64,000 nt of DNA from Cohnella cholangitidis (GTDB lineage: Bacteria; Bacillota; Bacilli; Paenibacillales; Paenibacillaceae): NCBI RefSeq assembly GCF_014107495.1, contig NZ_CP041969.1, positions 1,364,001-1,428,000 of the forward strand, read 5' to 3'. Position numbers and translations under genes: made by a program. Of the stretch, positions 15,921-26,450 are shown piece by piece; the stretch's first letter is position 1; each line of letters opens with the position of its first letter. Under the pieces are notes generated by a model. The model saw only the letters and a program-made list of their open reading frames with translations, was not told the origin of the DNA and did no database searches.

Positions 15921-16751
15921 TCAAACCTCGACGACCATTCCGTCATACGCAACGGTAATCGAATGAGGCGCGAAGATCGCCTCTAAATCCGAGTGCAGCA
16001 ATTGCGCGTTGTGCGAGAAATGGGTAACGACGATCCGGCTACCCTGAGCCAGCATTCCGTACTCCCGCATCCTTGCTTTCGTCTCGAGCACCGCTTCGAC
16101 GTTCATGTGCGTTTTCCGGTAGTCGATATTCCCCATCGTGCATTCCAGAATCACGAAGTCGAGCTTCTTGTCCTTCAACCATTCCCACGTTTCTTCGGGA
16201 ATCGTGCCGGTATCATGTCCGTACAGAAGGGATTTGCCGTCCTTCTCGAAATAGTAGAGCAGGCAAGTCTCGTTCGGATCGTGGGCCGCCAGGAGCGGAA
16301 CGGCGAAAACCGACGGCTCCAACTCCAGCCTCTCGTAAGCGCGTACGCGATGAAGCTCGAACTTCCCTCTCGCTCCTTGATTCGCCTCGAAAGTTTGCCT
16401 TATTTTCGCCAGGGTAATGTCGTTGCCGTATACGCGAATCGGACGGTCCTCCGACTTCGCGTAACCGGGAAGCCTGGTGACCATATCCTCCGCGTACAGA
16501 TGATCGGAATGGGAATGCGTGAAGAGAATCGTCTTCACCTTGTCCAAATCAAATCCATCCCGGAACATGTGCGTTAAGGTGTCCGGAGGAAAATCGATTT
16601 TGACGTCGTCGTCCAGCATGACGGACGTCCTCGTGCGGAATTCTTTGCCGCCCAGCTTCTTAGCCTTCTTGCACAATTCGCAACCGCAGAACAGAGCGGG
16701 TATCCCCTCGAATGCGGCAGTCCCTAGAAATCGGACCTTCATGTCGGTCAT
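15921..16751 (-). CDS. Metallo-beta-lactamase-fold hydrolase (PhnP-like)
   Basis: 276-residue cytoplasmic enzyme with the metal motif HSHSDH (79-84) and further metal-ligand candidates AHDPNE, YGHDTG and VTHFSH. The N-terminal CGCELC (22-27) resembles the PhnP cysteine cluster. PhnP-type enzymes are cyclic phosphodiesterases, but substrates in this group vary. The ATG overlaps the stop of the MFS transporter (ATGA), which ties it to the alpha-galactosidase-type operon. A role on a sugar phosphate or cyclic phosphodiester intermediate is inference. Confidence 0.8.
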   Translation of the reverse strand: MTDMKVRFLGTAAFEGIPALFCGCELCKKAKKLGGKEFRTRTSVMLDDDVKIDFPPDTLTHMFRDGFDLDKVKTILFTHSHSDHLYAEDMVTRLPGYAKSEDRPIRVYGNDITLAKIRQTFEANQGARGKFELHRVRAYERLELEPSVFAVPLLAAHDPNETCLLYYFEKDGKSLLYGHDTGTIPEETWEWLKDKKLDFVILECTMGNIDYRKTHMNVEAVLETKARMREYGMLAQGSRIVVTHFSHNAQLLHSDLEAIFAPHSITVAYDGMVVEV

Positions 16752-17997
16752 CGCCCTTCGTTAAAGTGAGAATCTTGTCTATGACTGATAAAGAGGGAGA
16801 TTATGCCCGTAGCGCTAATCGCCATCCAAAAGACGAGCACGCCGTTCCAGCCCCAATGATCGACGAAAAACCCCGTCGTCGCTAGCGCGGCCCCGTTGCC
16901 ATATAGCCGCAGAAATCGAGAAAGCCCGAGACGGACGAGACCGCCCCGTACTTGGAGAACGACATAGGCAGCACGCCGAGAATAATCGTATTGGCGCCGA
17001 ACATGGCAGCGGAGCACAATCCGAGAAACAGCATCGCGACGATGACGTTGACATGGCCGAACAGCATCAGGCCGAGCGCAAACATCATTCCGAGGAACAG
17101 CATCGTAATCGTAGTCAGCTTCTCGTTGTTCTTAAACAACAGGTTGACGTATCCCGAAGACACGATGCCCACGAAATTCATCAGCGGGATGAACAAGACG
17201 AAACCGACCGTTTGACTCAAGTCCAAATGCTGGGTTTCCATTAAGAAGATCGGCGCCCAGACGGCGATCCCCTCTTTGACGACCGACTGGGCGATCGCGG
17301 CCAGCGCCACGTACCATAACTTCGTTTTGACGATGGCTTGCCTCAGGCTAAGCTTCTCTACGGGGAAGCTGCTATCTTCGTTCGCATAGAGATTAGGCGA
17401 CTTCAACCCGATATCCTTCGGATGGTTTTTGCTGAGCAGCAGCCACGCGACGGAGAACGCCGCAATGAATATTCCCGGAGTCCAGAATGCCGCCCTCCAG
17501 CCCAATTCTACCGAAATTTTGCCGGAGAGCCCCCAGCCGAGAACGTACCCGGCAACCATCGAAGTCGAAAGCGCGACCGCGATCAGGCTTTTTCTCTGGT
17601 AGCTGAACCACTGGGTAAGCATGTTCGACATCGGTCCCCACAGACCGGATTGGACGTAGGCGTTAACCGACCAGATCAGCGCCATCGTCAGGAGCGACGC
17701 GGTAAAACCGAATAAAATGTTCGCGACGCCTGCAAGGAATAATCCGAGGAAGACGAACATCTTGCCAGACACTTTGTCGCCGATCATTCCGTTAATCAAC
17801 TTGCCGACGGCGTACACCCAGAAAAAAACGCTGCTGATCAGGCTGATCTGCGATTTGTTGAAGTCGAACTCCTGCTGGATATCCGGTAATGCGATCGATA
17901 GGTTCACTCTTCCGAAGTAGACGCTTGCGTAGCCGAGCCAGCATAAACCGAAGACGATCCATTGCCACTTGAGAAGCTTACTCCTGTCGTTATTCAT
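16748..17997 (-). CDS. MFS transporter (UhpC/GlpT-like), interrupted by one frameshift
   Basis: Twelve-helix major-facilitator protein of about 416 residues if repaired. The first 371 codons run to a premature stop after GFLDFCGYMATGPR. One missing G near 16899 restores GFLDFCGYMGNGAALATTGF and continues to the stop at 16748, which overlaps the next gene as ATGA. The N-terminus (WIVFGLCWLGYASVYFGRVNLSIALPDI) is typical of organophosphate/sugar acid antiporters. It overlaps the glycosidase gene by 8 nt. Either a sequencing error or a loss of the last helices. Confidence 0.85.
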
Positions 17998-19756
17998 GCT
18001 CTATTCGAATCATCCCCGAAGGGGGCACTTTGAACAAATGGATGCCTTGATCGAGCCGTACTTGGCGCTCCGACACGACAGCTCCCAAGCAATCCAGCAC
18101 GGTCATCCTGCCCTCGATCCGTTCCTCAAGCTCCACGATGACGGAATCACGCGCGGTACCGTTAACGAACAACGAGCTCTCCGTCGCTTTCCTGTCGACT
18201 CTGACGACCTGCTCCCCGTATACGGCGGCCAGAAACCGGCGTCCGTCATCGGCATAGACGACCGGATACAGAAAATCCGGGGCAACGGGACGCAAGGAGC
18301 CGGCCAGCAATAATTCGCTGTGCTCGCGCCAGAACGACAGCCAATGCGCGACGACCCGTTGATGCTCTGCCGGCAGACGGTCGATCAATACCGACAACTG
18401 CGGCACGGAGAATAGCGAATGAATGAACTGCAAAGCCACGTTCTCGGCTTTGTCGTTCCAATTCCACATCATCATATCCGAGTGAACGGCGGTATTCCCG
18501 CTGAGCAGGCGAATATCGATCGACCCGATTCGATTCTGGCTGTAGTTGTTCGGGCAATCCGCCACGCGGAACATGTTGCCGTATTTTCGCATGAGCGGGC
18601 CAACGTATTTCTGGCGGAATTCGATCATAACGTCGGGTTTGATTCCTTTGAGCCGCGACATCACGTCCGAGAGCAGACGATCGACCGCCTCGGGCACGGA
18701 ATCGTAATCCCGCCCTTCTCCTAGCGAGAATCGCATTTCCTCCGATAGATTAAAAGAATCGACGAAATCGAGCTTAAAGCCGTCGATGTCCCAATCCCGC
18801 AAAGCGTTCTCGTATATGCCGATCAAATATTCCCGAACCTCGGGAAACCGCGGATCGAACACGGCCGTGTCCGGACCGTCGTACGTGTTGATGAACTTTC
18901 CTTCGAAACGATTCCATGCTTTGGAGTGTCGGCCCACGAAAGGAACCGAGTACCAGAGGATGAATTTCATGCCCAGCGCATGCACGTTGTCGACGAACGC
19001 CCTCATATCCGGAATCCGATCCGCCGATGCTTCCCAATCTCCGCAATATGCGTAACCCCGTTCGTTGTTGGCTGTCTGCCACCCGTCGTCCACGATAACC
19101 GCTTCGCATCCGAGCCGTTTGGCCAGAAGGCATTGCTCCTCGATGGCCGCCGGATCTAGCTGCTGATGGAAGCTGTACCACGTCGAATACATCGGCAAGC
19201 GCGCCGTTTCCGGAACCGAAGCAGGCTCGTATCCGGGAATGGAAGCCCACCAGTCTCCGACATCCATTAAGCTATCCGCGTAAAAAACATCCCTCGTATC
19301 GATTCGGATGATCGCTTCGTATCGGTCGATCGGAGGACAAGCTTCCGTGAACAGCTCCAGCGACAGTTCGAATTGAGCGGACTCTTCTCGGATGCCGGCG
19401 CGCATAAGAACCGGCCGCATCGCGTCCGACAAGGCGACGGTCAACCGATTGTGCCCGGCGGCATTATATAGCGAGCAAACGGGGGCAAGCGATGTCGCCT
19501 TCGAATGGAACGGCGCGCTGAAATCGATCCTGATCCCTTTTTCCCGGTTCGCCCCCGGATCCCAATACCCCGATATATCGATCGCCGGATATTCCCAACA
19601 TAATCGGATCGCCTTAGGAATGAGAGGTTCGTCCGATCTCATCGCGAAGCGGATATACTCGATCCCATCGGAACGTTCCGACGATTCGAGCGAGAATCGA
19701 AACCGATCCTCGCCTCCCAAAATTTTGATTTCTCTCTTGCCTGCTTGATACAGCAT
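17990..19756 (-). CDS. Clan GH-D glycosidase (GH36/GH27-type alpha-galactosidase)
   Basis: 588-residue cytoplasmic glycosidase. An N-terminal beta-sandwich (about 1-180) precedes a TIM barrel beginning PMYSTWYSFHQQLDP. The nucleophile is D330 in DGFKLDFVD and the acid/base candidate is D400 in FRVADCPNNYS, the clan GH-D arrangement. IVDDGWQ is also typical. A C-terminal beta domain closes the chain. It follows the permease genes, so it probably cleaves alpha-galactosides (or related alpha-linked sugars) brought in by that transporter. Sequence motifs alone do not fix the exact sugar. Confidence 0.85.
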   Translation of the reverse strand: MLYQAGKREIKILGGEDRFRFSLESSERSDGIEYIRFAMRSDEPLIPKAIRLCWEYPAIDISGYWDPGANREKGIRIDFSAPFHSKATSLAPVCSLYNAAGHNRLTVALSDAMRPVLMRAGIREESAQFELSLELFTEACPPIDRYEAIIRIDTRDVFYADSLMDVGDWWASIPGYEPASVPETARLPMYSTWYSFHQQLDPAAIEEQCLLAKRLGCEAVIVDDGWQTANNERGYAYCGDWEASADRIPDMRAFVDNVHALGMKFILWYSVPFVGRHSKAWNRFEGKFINTYDGPDTAVFDPRFPEVREYLIGIYENALRDWDIDGFKLDFVDSFNLSEEMRFSLGEGRDYDSVPEAVDRLLSDVMSRLKGIKPDVMIEFRQKYVGPLMRKYGNMFRVADCPNNYSQNRIGSIDIRLLSGNTAVHSDMMMWNWNDKAENVALQFIHSLFSVPQLSVLIDRLPAEHQRVVAHWLSFWREHSELLLAGSLRPVAPDFLYPVVYADDGRRFLAAVYGEQVVRVDRKATESSLFVNGTARDSVIVELEERIEGRMTVLDCLGAVVSERQVRLDQGIHLFKVPPSGMIRIEHE

Positions 19757-19796
19757 TCTCTTCCTCCTTGCCTAAACCCCTGAATCACTGAATCGC

Positions 19797-20630
19797 TTAG
19801 CCTTTGACGGCCGAGCTTACCGTTAGAGCTTTTTCAATTTGTTCGGAGAACAACAGGTACACGATAATCGTCGGAATCGTCGAGATGACCATGACCGCGC
19901 CCATCGAGCCCCAATCGGAACCGAACTGCGTCTGGAAGTACAGCAGGCCGAGCGGCAGCGTCTTCAGCGCGTTCTCGCTGATCATGATCAAAGCGACCAG
20001 GAATTCGTTCCAAGCGAACAAGAAGACGAAAATACTGACCGACGCGATCGCCGGCTTCACGAGCGGAACCATGATTCGGAAGAAAGTCGTATATACGCTA
20101 GCGCCGTCGATGGCAGCAGATTCTTCGATTTCATAAGGCAACGACCGGAAAAACGCGTAGAAAATAATCGTTGCGAAAGAGAGCTGGAAAGCCACGTAAG
20201 GAACGATGACCGCTAAGTAACTGTTCTGCAAGTGCAACGTTCGTTCCAGAATCAACAACGGTATCAAGATGATCTGCATCGGGATGAACATCCCCGAAGT
20301 CATGTAAATCCGGCTTGCGTTCGCGAATCTCCACCGCATTCTGGCCGCCGCGTAGGAGAACATCAGCGCCAGGATAACCGTGAACGCGACCGTTCCGATC
20401 GATACGATCAAGCTATTTTTGAAATACGCGACAATGTCGAACACGTCGAAGGCGTTGCTATAGTTCTCGACTCGCCAATTTTTCGGAATGCCGAATACGT
20501 TGGTCGAGAAAATCTCTTCGTTATCCTTGAAGGAATAAAACAACAGCCAAATTAACGGATATAAGCTGACCAGCAAGAACAGCGAGAGCGGACCGTAGGT
20601 GAACGCCCGTGTAGTCAACCGCTTGAGCAT
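19797..20630 (-). CDS. CUT1 sugar ABC transporter permease (MalG type), module 2
   Basis: 277 residues, six helices, EAA loop EIEESAAIDGASVYTTFFRIMVPLVK and the C-terminus LTVSSAVKG. It is the second membrane subunit of the alpha-galactoside-type importer, between a MalF-type permease (upstream, frameshifted) and the clan GH-D glycosidase. No ATPase gene is present in this module. Confidence 0.9.
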   Translation of the reverse strand: MLKRLTTRAFTYGPLSLFLLVSLYPLIWLLFYSFKDNEEIFSTNVFGIPKNWRVENYSNAFDVFDIVAYFKNSLIVSIGTVAFTVILALMFSYAAARMRWRFANASRIYMTSGMFIPMQIILIPLLILERTLHLQNSYLAVIVPYVAFQLSFATIIFYAFFRSLPYEIEESAAIDGASVYTTFFRIMVPLVKPAIASVSIFVFLFAWNEFLVALIMISENALKTLPLGLLYFQTQFGSDWGSMGAVMVISTIPTIIVYLLFSEQIEKALTVSSAVKG

Positions 20631-20647
20631 AAGATCCTCCCCCCCCT

Positions 20648-21528
20648 TTAGTAACTGAGTTTATCCCGCGCGATGAACTTGTTGATCAAGATCGTGAACA
20701 ACAAGCATTCTATGACGAGGACCGCGGCGGCGGCGGAGCCGTAACCGTATTCACCCGACCGGAACGCGGCTTTGTACATCATGAACGTCAGCGTGTAGGA
20801 GATGTTCCCCGGTCCTCCGTTCGTCATGACGAACATGTTCTGGAATGCGTTTAATCCGCCCGTGATGGCGATAACCAAACAAAATTTATACGTTTCGCTC
20901 AAGAGCGGAATGGTGATTTTCCAATGCATTTTCCAGAACGGCGCGCGTCGATCGTGGCCGCCTCGTACAGTTGCTCGGGAATCGATTTGATCGCCGTGTA
21001 GATCAGCACGAGCTGGATGCCCAGATGATGCCATGCCCCGGAGAAAGCGATCGCCCAGATGGACGTATGTTCGCCGCTCAGCCAAGCTTGTTCGTACTGA
21101 ATGCCGAACAAGTGGAACAGGCTGTTGATCAAGCCGCCATCCGCATTGTATATCGCGATCCACAGCTGCGATACGACTACGCCGGACAGCACGACGGGAA
21201 CGAAATAGCTCGTCCGGAAAAACTTGCGCCCCCGCAAGCTCTTCGTGCTAAGCGCGATCGCCAGCAGCGTGCCGAGCCCGATCTGGTATACGACCAGCAC
21301 CAATGCGAAGATCAAGCCGTTCTTGATCGACACCCAGAAATCGTCGTCGTCGAGCAGTCGGATGTAGTTGTCGAATCCGATGAAAGTCGGCGTCGTCAAG
21401 CCGTCCCAATCGAAGAAGCTCTTCTGGAACGTCTGCAGAATCGGATACACGACGATGACGGAGAAGAAAATTAAAGTCGGCAACGTAAAGATCAGCAGCG
21501 CGATGTTATAACTCCGTTTCGATGTCAT
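20648..21528 (-). CDS. CUT1 sugar ABC transporter permease (MalF type), one frameshift
   Basis: A repaired length of about 293 residues is the family norm. The first part (MTSKRSYNIALLIFTLPTLI through YEAATID) ends in garbage at a stop near 20899. The second frame resumes with PFWKMHWKITIPLLSETYKF and finishes INKFIARDKLSY. The break lies in the EAA loop near 20945, where GACGCGCG should read GACGGCGCG (ID-G-AP); one G is missing. If real, the transporter is inactive; if an assembly error, it is normal. Confidence 0.88.
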
Positions 21529-21546
21529 GGTTCCTCCTTTCCGAAA

Positions 21547-21580
21547 AACAGGTCGTCCCAGATGACAAGGACAACCTGTT
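21547..21580 (-). terminator. Hairpin between SBP and MalF-type genes, module 2
   Basis: Minus-strand AACAGGT-t-GTCC and GGAC-g-ACCTGTT arms around an internal loop, followed by TTT, located 15 bp after the SBP stop. It parallels the hairpin at the same place in module 1 and probably gives partial termination. Confidence 0.75.
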
Positions 21581-21594
21581 TTCGTTCAACTGGA

Positions 21595-22950
21595 TTATTT
21601 ACGAGCCGTTTCGATCGCTTTGTTCATGTCGCCGATGAAATCATCCGGTTTTTGGCCGGCCAGCAATTTTTGCGAGTTGTCTTCGATGAACGTTTTGAAC
21701 TTGGCATTCTCGTAGCCCCAAGCGAACGTCGTCATCGATTTGAAGTTAACCGAATCGTCCGAGTATTTTTGCTGAATCGGATTCAGACCGTTCGTAGGAA
21801 CGACTTTCTCGACTAGGATCGAGTTAGGATCCGCGAGTTGGATAACGCGTTGCTTCGCGAACTCGATGGAGAACAGCGCCGCGTATTTAGCCGCGACATC
21901 GACGTTCTTAGAATTTTTGGATACCGCGAAGCCTTGGTTGAAACCGCCTCCGCTCATGTTCCAGCTTCCGGTCGTATCCGCAAGCGGGGTAAACATGATG
22001 TCCACTTTGTCGCCCATTTTTTCGTAGATGTTAGCCATCGACCATGCGCCGTTCACGTACATCGCCGCTTTGCCGGAAGCGAATTGAGCCACGGCATCGT
22101 CAGCCGTCGTGTTAAACGCGTTTTTTGAAATCAATCCTGCGGCAACAAGCTCGCTGATTTTTTGCGTGCCTTTTACATAAGCGTCATCGGAGAAGGTGCC
22201 TTCGCCGTTGTCGATTTTCTTCACGCCGCCTACGTCGCCGGAACCTACGATAGCCATATCGAGCAAGAGCACCGCTGGCCATTTTTCTTTAGCGAATACG
22301 GCAAGAGGAGTGATGTCCTTCGCTTTGAAGGCTTTAACCGTTTCAAGGAACTCGGAATACATCGTCGGAACTTTTACGCCGTTTTGCTCGAACAACTCTT
22401 TGTTGTAGTAAATAATGCCGGCCCATTGTCCGACGTTAGGTACGGAATAGGAGTGGCCGTCTTTGTTCCACAACATGGGCTTGGAGCTTTCGTTCAGCAA
22501 CGATTCGATGTTGAGCTCCTTCACGATGTCGTCCATCACGTACAGGTTATCAGATTTTTTCAACGTTTCGATCAATCCGCTGGAAGCGAAGAAGATGTCG
22601 GGCAACGAGCCCGCAGCCGCGTAAGTTTTAATTTTTTGCTCGTCGTCTTGAGCGGCGACTTCGAACTCGACGTCGACTTCAGGCATCATTTTCTTCATCG
22701 ATTCTTTAGCCGCATCGTATACCGGGATTTCAACGCCGCTGTATTGCGCGTAGAATTTCAGTTTTACCGAACCCGCTTCGGGAGCTTTGCTCTCCGCGGG
22801 AGTCGTGCTGCTTGCCGATGCGGAAGCCGATGCGCTTGGTTCGCCGGATGCGTTATTGCCGTTGTTGCTGGATCCGCAAGCGGACAGCGCTAGCGCGAAC
22901 ATCGATAGCACCGAAAGCGTTAGAGCCGGTTTTTTCATCTTATTCATCAT
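21595..22950 (-). CDS. Sugar ABC transporter substrate-binding lipoprotein, module 2
   Basis: 451 residues with a lipoprotein signal ending LALSACGSS, a low-complexity Ser/Ala linker (ASASASASSTTPAES) and a SBP_bac_1 fold (GIIYYNKELFEQNGVKVP; FASGKAAMYVNGAWSM). It starts at ATG 22950 after a GGGGGA site. It is the extracellular receptor of the importer that precedes the clan GH-D glycosidase. Confidence 0.92.
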   Translation of the reverse strand: MMNKMKKPALTLSVLSMFALALSACGSSNNGNNASGEPSASASASASSTTPAESKAPEAGSVKLKFYAQYSGVEIPVYDAAKESMKKMMPEVDVEFEVAAQDDEQKIKTYAAAGSLPDIFFASSGLIETLKKSDNLYVMDDIVKELNIESLLNESSKPMLWNKDGHSYSVPNVGQWAGIIYYNKELFEQNGVKVPTMYSEFLETVKAFKAKDITPLAVFAKEKWPAVLLLDMAIVGSGDVGGVKKIDNGEGTFSDDAYVKGTQKISELVAAGLISKNAFNTTADDAVAQFASGKAAMYVNGAWSMANIYEKMGDKVDIMFTPLADTTGSWNMSGGGFNQGFAVSKNSKNVDVAAKYAALFSIEFAKQRVIQLADPNSILVEKVVPTNGLNPIQQKYSDDSVNFKSMTTFAWGYENAKFKTFIEDNSQKLLAGQKPDDFIGDMNKAIETARK

Positions 22951-22988
22951 GTCGTTTCGTTTCCCCCTTTAGTAATGGTACAGACCTA

Positions 22989-23008
22989 TTGTAAAAAAAC
23001 GCTTACAA
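22989..23008 (-). promoter_or_regulatory. cre-like catabolite-control site upstream of the module 2 SBP
   Basis: Minus-strand TTGTAAGCGTTTTTTTACAA agrees with the CcpA cre consensus WTGNAANCGNWNNCW at all but one position and is flanked by TTGTAA/TTACAA symmetry. A TACAAT -10-like hexamer overlaps its right arm, so bound CcpA-HPr(Ser-P) would occlude the promoter. Binding is inference. Confidence 0.5.
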
Positions 23009-23044
23009 GACGATAAGGGACGAATCGGAACACATTTGTACATT

Positions 23045-24640
23045 TCAACCTCTTTGCCGCGTAGCTTCGTATTCGCTGGGAGCTAAGCCGGTGTGCCTCT
23101 TGAAGCTTTTGCTGAAATGCGCGGGATCGCCGTATCCGACCATTTCCGCGATATGGGATAAGCGCAAATTTTGACCGGAAGCAAGCAGTTCCTTCGCTTT
23201 CTTCATGCGGGTTTCGAACAAATAGTCGCTGACGCTCATGCCTAGCCCCTCCTTGAAAATTTTCAACAAATACCGCGGCTGGACGTAAAACTGTTTGGCG
23301 ATGTCTTCGACTTTCAATTGGCCGTCCCGGTAGTTCTTATCGATGTATTCCCTCGCAGCCGCTAGAAGATTGCCGGACTTGGAGCGTTTGACGTTATTCG
23401 AATGCCTCGCTACGTTCAAATACAAATCGGATATCCATTCGAATGCCGCCTCCAAGCTGGGCTTGTTCGTAATTTCCTCGAACGGCGAGAAATCCTTGGG
23501 CATGATCTCTTCCACGCTTTTGCCGATTTCGTAAATATAAGTCAGGCATAGCGATACGAGCCCGGCCATGATCATATGGATATAATCGCCGGAAAGCTGG
23601 TTAGTCCGGATGTAATTCCGAATCTCTTCCAACGTGCTCTTTATTTTCTCTTCATCGCGAAGACGGAGATGAATAAGCAGATTCTCGTTCATCTCGCTCG
23701 GATAGAAGCCGATGTTCGCGGCCTTGGATGATACGTCCCGATAGAGCAGCACGTCCGACGTATTCATGGAGATTTTGTTTCGCAGCGCGATAACGGACTC
23801 CTTGTAAGATTGGCGAATGGAGGCGATCCCGCTTCCCTCCGTACCGACTCCAGCCGTTACGCTGAAACCGAAATGCCTTTTGATGAGAACGCAAAGCTTG
23901 GAATACCCCTCGGAGGAAAATCCCGACGCGCCGCCCTCATCCGTATATTGCAGCAACGAGATAATGCGGTTTTCCGGACCGTTAAACAAATAAAGCTTCC
24001 CTTCGATATGCACCAGATCGTTTAACAAGTTAGCGATTATATATTTGCGCAGACGGATTTCGCCGGAATCCGGCCACTGTTCGTGCAGGCTGTCGATTTC
24101 GACGGAAACGACCTGGAACGGCGTGTTCTCCTGAAGCTGAAACAACCCCATCTGGTTCTTGATCGTCTCGTTGTCTTCGGAGTAATCGTTGCTGATGAGC
24201 AGGTTTAAGAAGCTTTCCTTCCACACCTGCCGCTCCTTCTGGGTCTTATCCCGTTCGACCCGCAATTTGTCCATCGATCCTTTGACTTTGGCTAACGCGA
24301 TGAGCAGCTCCTCTTCGTCGAAGGGCTTCAGAATGTAATCGTCCACGCCGATCTTGACCGCTTGCCGGGCATACTCGAATTCACTGTGTCCGGTTACGAG
24401 CAGAATGAATACGGACGGGTACAGCTCCTTCACCTTGGCTGCGAGATCCATCCCGTTCATATAGGGCATATTAATATCGATAAAGGCGATGTCCGGCAGT
24501 TCTCGCTCGATCAGCTCGAGCGCCTCGATTCCGTTCTTCGCCTCGCCGCATATTTGGAAACCGTGCGCGTTCCAATCGATTACGCTTTTGAAATAGGCGC
24601 GAAATGCCGCTTCGTCGTCGGCAAAGATCACTTTAACCAT
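23045..24640 (-). CDS. YesN-like response regulator, module 2
   Basis: 531 residues. Receiver domain with D8/D9, D55 (DIAFIDINMP) and K105 (DDYILKP), a long linker and a C-terminal AraC-type double HTH (about 430-531: VEDIAKQFYVQPRYLLKIFKEGLG; LSHIAEMVGYGDPAHFSKSFKRHTG). Its ATG lies inside the last codons of the kinase gene (8-nt overlap). The downstream SBP operon with a cre-like site is the likely target. Confidence 0.93.
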   Translation of the reverse strand: MVKVIFADDEAAFRAYFKSVIDWNAHGFQICGEAKNGIEALELIERELPDIAFIDINMPYMNGMDLAAKVKELYPSVFILLVTGHSEFEYARQAVKIGVDDYILKPFDEEELLIALAKVKGSMDKLRVERDKTQKERQVWKESFLNLLISNDYSEDNETIKNQMGLFQLQENTPFQVVSVEIDSLHEQWPDSGEIRLRKYIIANLLNDLVHIEGKLYLFNGPENRIISLLQYTDEGGASGFSSEGYSKLCVLIKRHFGFSVTAGVGTEGSGIASIRQSYKESVIALRNKISMNTSDVLLYRDVSSKAANIGFYPSEMNENLLIHLRLRDEEKIKSTLEEIRNYIRTNQLSGDYIHMIMAGLVSLCLTYIYEIGKSVEEIMPKDFSPFEEITNKPSLEAAFEWISDLYLNVARHSNNVKRSKSGNLLAAAREYIDKNYRDGQLKVEDIAKQFYVQPRYLLKIFKEGLGMSVSDYLFETRMKKAKELLASGQNLRLSHIAEMVGYGDPAHFSKSFKRHTGLAPSEYEATRQRG

Positions 24641-26450
24641 CCAGGCTCTCTCCGTTCGTCAGTGGAATATCTACGATGATGTCGGTTCCTTTTCCTTCCC
24701 CGCTATGAATCCTGATGCCGTAACGATCGCCGAAATAGAGCTTGATCCGTTCGTCGACGCTGCTTAGTCCGAACGAGTTCCTCTCTCTTTTCCCTTCCTT
24801 GAACCGTTCAAGCTCTTCGTCCGGAAACCCGACTCCGTCGTCCGACACCTGCAGGATCATCGTATCTCCTTGCTTGTAGCCCGAAACGGTAATATGTCCG
24901 AAGCTCCCTTTCTCTTTGATCCCATGGTAGATCGCGTTCTCTACCAAAGGCTGAAGAGTCAGCTTAGGGATAGAATAGTTCAACAGTTCGTTAGGAATAT
25001 CGATCTTAAAATCGAACAAGTCCGAATACCGGGCGCTTTGAATATAGAGATAGCTGTGCAGGTTGCGCGTCTCTTCCCTGACGGTAATGACCTCTTTGCC
25101 GTTGCTTAGGGCGATTCTATAGAAATCGGCGAGCGCTTTGGTCGCTTTGCCGGCCTCCGCGCTTTCTCCCGTTTTGCATAAGACATAGATCAGATCAAGC
25201 GTATTGTAGAAAAAATGAGGTTTGATCTGCTCCTGAACGAGCGCGAATTCGTATTCTCGTTTTAATTGCTGCTCTTCCTTCACCTTGATCAGCAAATCGT
25301 TCACCCTGGCGAGCATAATATTGAGCCCAGAACCGAGAATGCCGATTTCGTCGTTGCTCTTGACCTCGACGGGGCGATCGATATTCTCGTCGCGAATCCG
25401 GCTTACATGCTTGGCGAGCGAGATGATCGGCGTCGCGATCGCGCGCGACAGAATGATCGCGCCGAACAGCGCGAACAGCAGACAAATTCCTCCGACGATC
25501 AAGATGATTCTCGACACCTTGCCGGATTCCCGGGTCAGGTCGCTCAGGGCGATCTCGTTGACCAGCTTCCAATCCGACAAACCGAACGGCATCGCCGTCA
25601 GCAAAATTTTGTTGCCGGACGCGTTTTTCGTTTCGATCAGAACCGTTTGTTCCGCGAAAATATCCGACTTCTTATTCGGTTCGAGCGGCCGCAAAATCCT
25701 CTCTTCGTCGGTGGAGGAAATGACGACTCCTCGATTGTCGACGATGTAGTACCCGTTCGATTGTTCCGGCCCTACCGGGTTGTAGACCGCCGACAGAGTC
25801 TTCTCGTCGATATTCACGAACAAATACCCGAGCGTCTCCATCGTCTCCGTATCGAGTATTTTTTTGCCGACCGTGAGTACGGCCTTCTTATCGTCCAACA
25901 CCCAGTAGTTTCTGCGCTCCATCGCAAACCATTTCATAATTCCGTTGCTGGCCGCGACCTCGCGGAACATCGGGCTCGACAAGCCCTCGTCGGTTCCGTC
26001 TATCAATCTTGCGTCCGTTGTATATACATTCCGATTTCGGTCTATGAACACGGCCGATTCGACCTCGCGGAAAATAAGCTTGGCGAAATCGAGCTTGTTC
26101 TCGATCTGGGTCCGCAGGACGTGTTCTTCGCTAAGCGGGCCTTCTTCGTCCATAAACGGAGGCTTCGATCCTTCAAGAGTCTTAAGCTTCGTCTCTTTGT
26201 TAAGATCCAGCATCGCGATATTGGCGAAGCTCTCCGCATTGGCCAGAATCGTATCTACCCGAGTCGTAATGAGCCTGGACTCGTCCAGCATGTTTTTGGT
26301 CGTTTTCTTGATGATCGCGTCCGTATTGATCGTGTATGACATATAACCGAGCAATAATAGCGGGATAAACACGAGCGGGAAATAGATGAATATGATTTTG
26401 TTCTGGATTCTCTGGCTTCTAAACCAATTGCTGCCTATCTTATTCCGCAT
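24633..26450 (-). CDS. YesM-like sensor histidine kinase, module 2
   Basis: 605 residues from the ATG at 26450, which has AAGGGGA upstream. An in-frame extension of 46 codons has no ribosome site and precedes the natural N-terminus. Helix 1 is at about 18-38, then an extracellular dCache-like domain, helix 2 at about 313-335, HAMP, His_kinase with H412 (QEQIKPHFFYNTLD) and HATPase (PLVENAIYHGIKE, DDGVGF). It senses an extracellular sugar or SBP complex and phosphorylates the coupled YesN-like regulator. Confidence 0.93.
   Translation of the reverse strand: MRNKIGSNWFRSQRIQNKIIFIYFPLVFIPLLLLGYMSYTINTDAIIKKTTKNMLDESRLITTRVDTILANAESFANIAMLDLNKETKLKTLEGSKPPFMDEEGPLSEEHVLRTQIENKLDFAKLIFREVESAVFIDRNRNVYTTDARLIDGTDEGLSSPMFREVAASNGIMKWFAMERRNYWVLDDKKAVLTVGKKILDTETMETLGYLFVNIDEKTLSAVYNPVGPEQSNGYYIVDNRGVVISSTDEERILRPLEPNKKSDIFAEQTVLIETKNASGNKILLTAMPFGLSDWKLVNEIALSDLTRESGKVSRIILIVGGICLLFALFGAIILSRAIATPIISLAKHVSRIRDENIDRPVEVKSNDEIGILGSGLNIMLARVNDLLIKVKEEQQLKREYEFALVQEQIKPHFFYNTLDLIYVLCKTGESAEAGKATKALADFYRIALSNGKEVITVREETRNLHSYLYIQSARYSDLFDFKIDIPNELLNYSIPKLTLQPLVENAIYHGIKEKGSFGHITVSGYKQGDTMILQVSDDGVGFPDEELERFKEGKRERNSFGLSSVDERIKLYFGDRYGIRIHSGEGKGTDIIVDIPLTNGESLDG

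Noticed and set aside
15703..15966. 88-codon gene made of ITAPRAAII repeats
   Set aside because: It is the translation of the tandem repeat, with no ribosome site, and it overlaps the end of the MBL-fold gene.
25266..26339. 357-codon plus-strand open frame
   Set aside because: It lies antisense to the YesM-like kinase, has an unnatural composition and no ribosome site; the kinase frame has clear domains.
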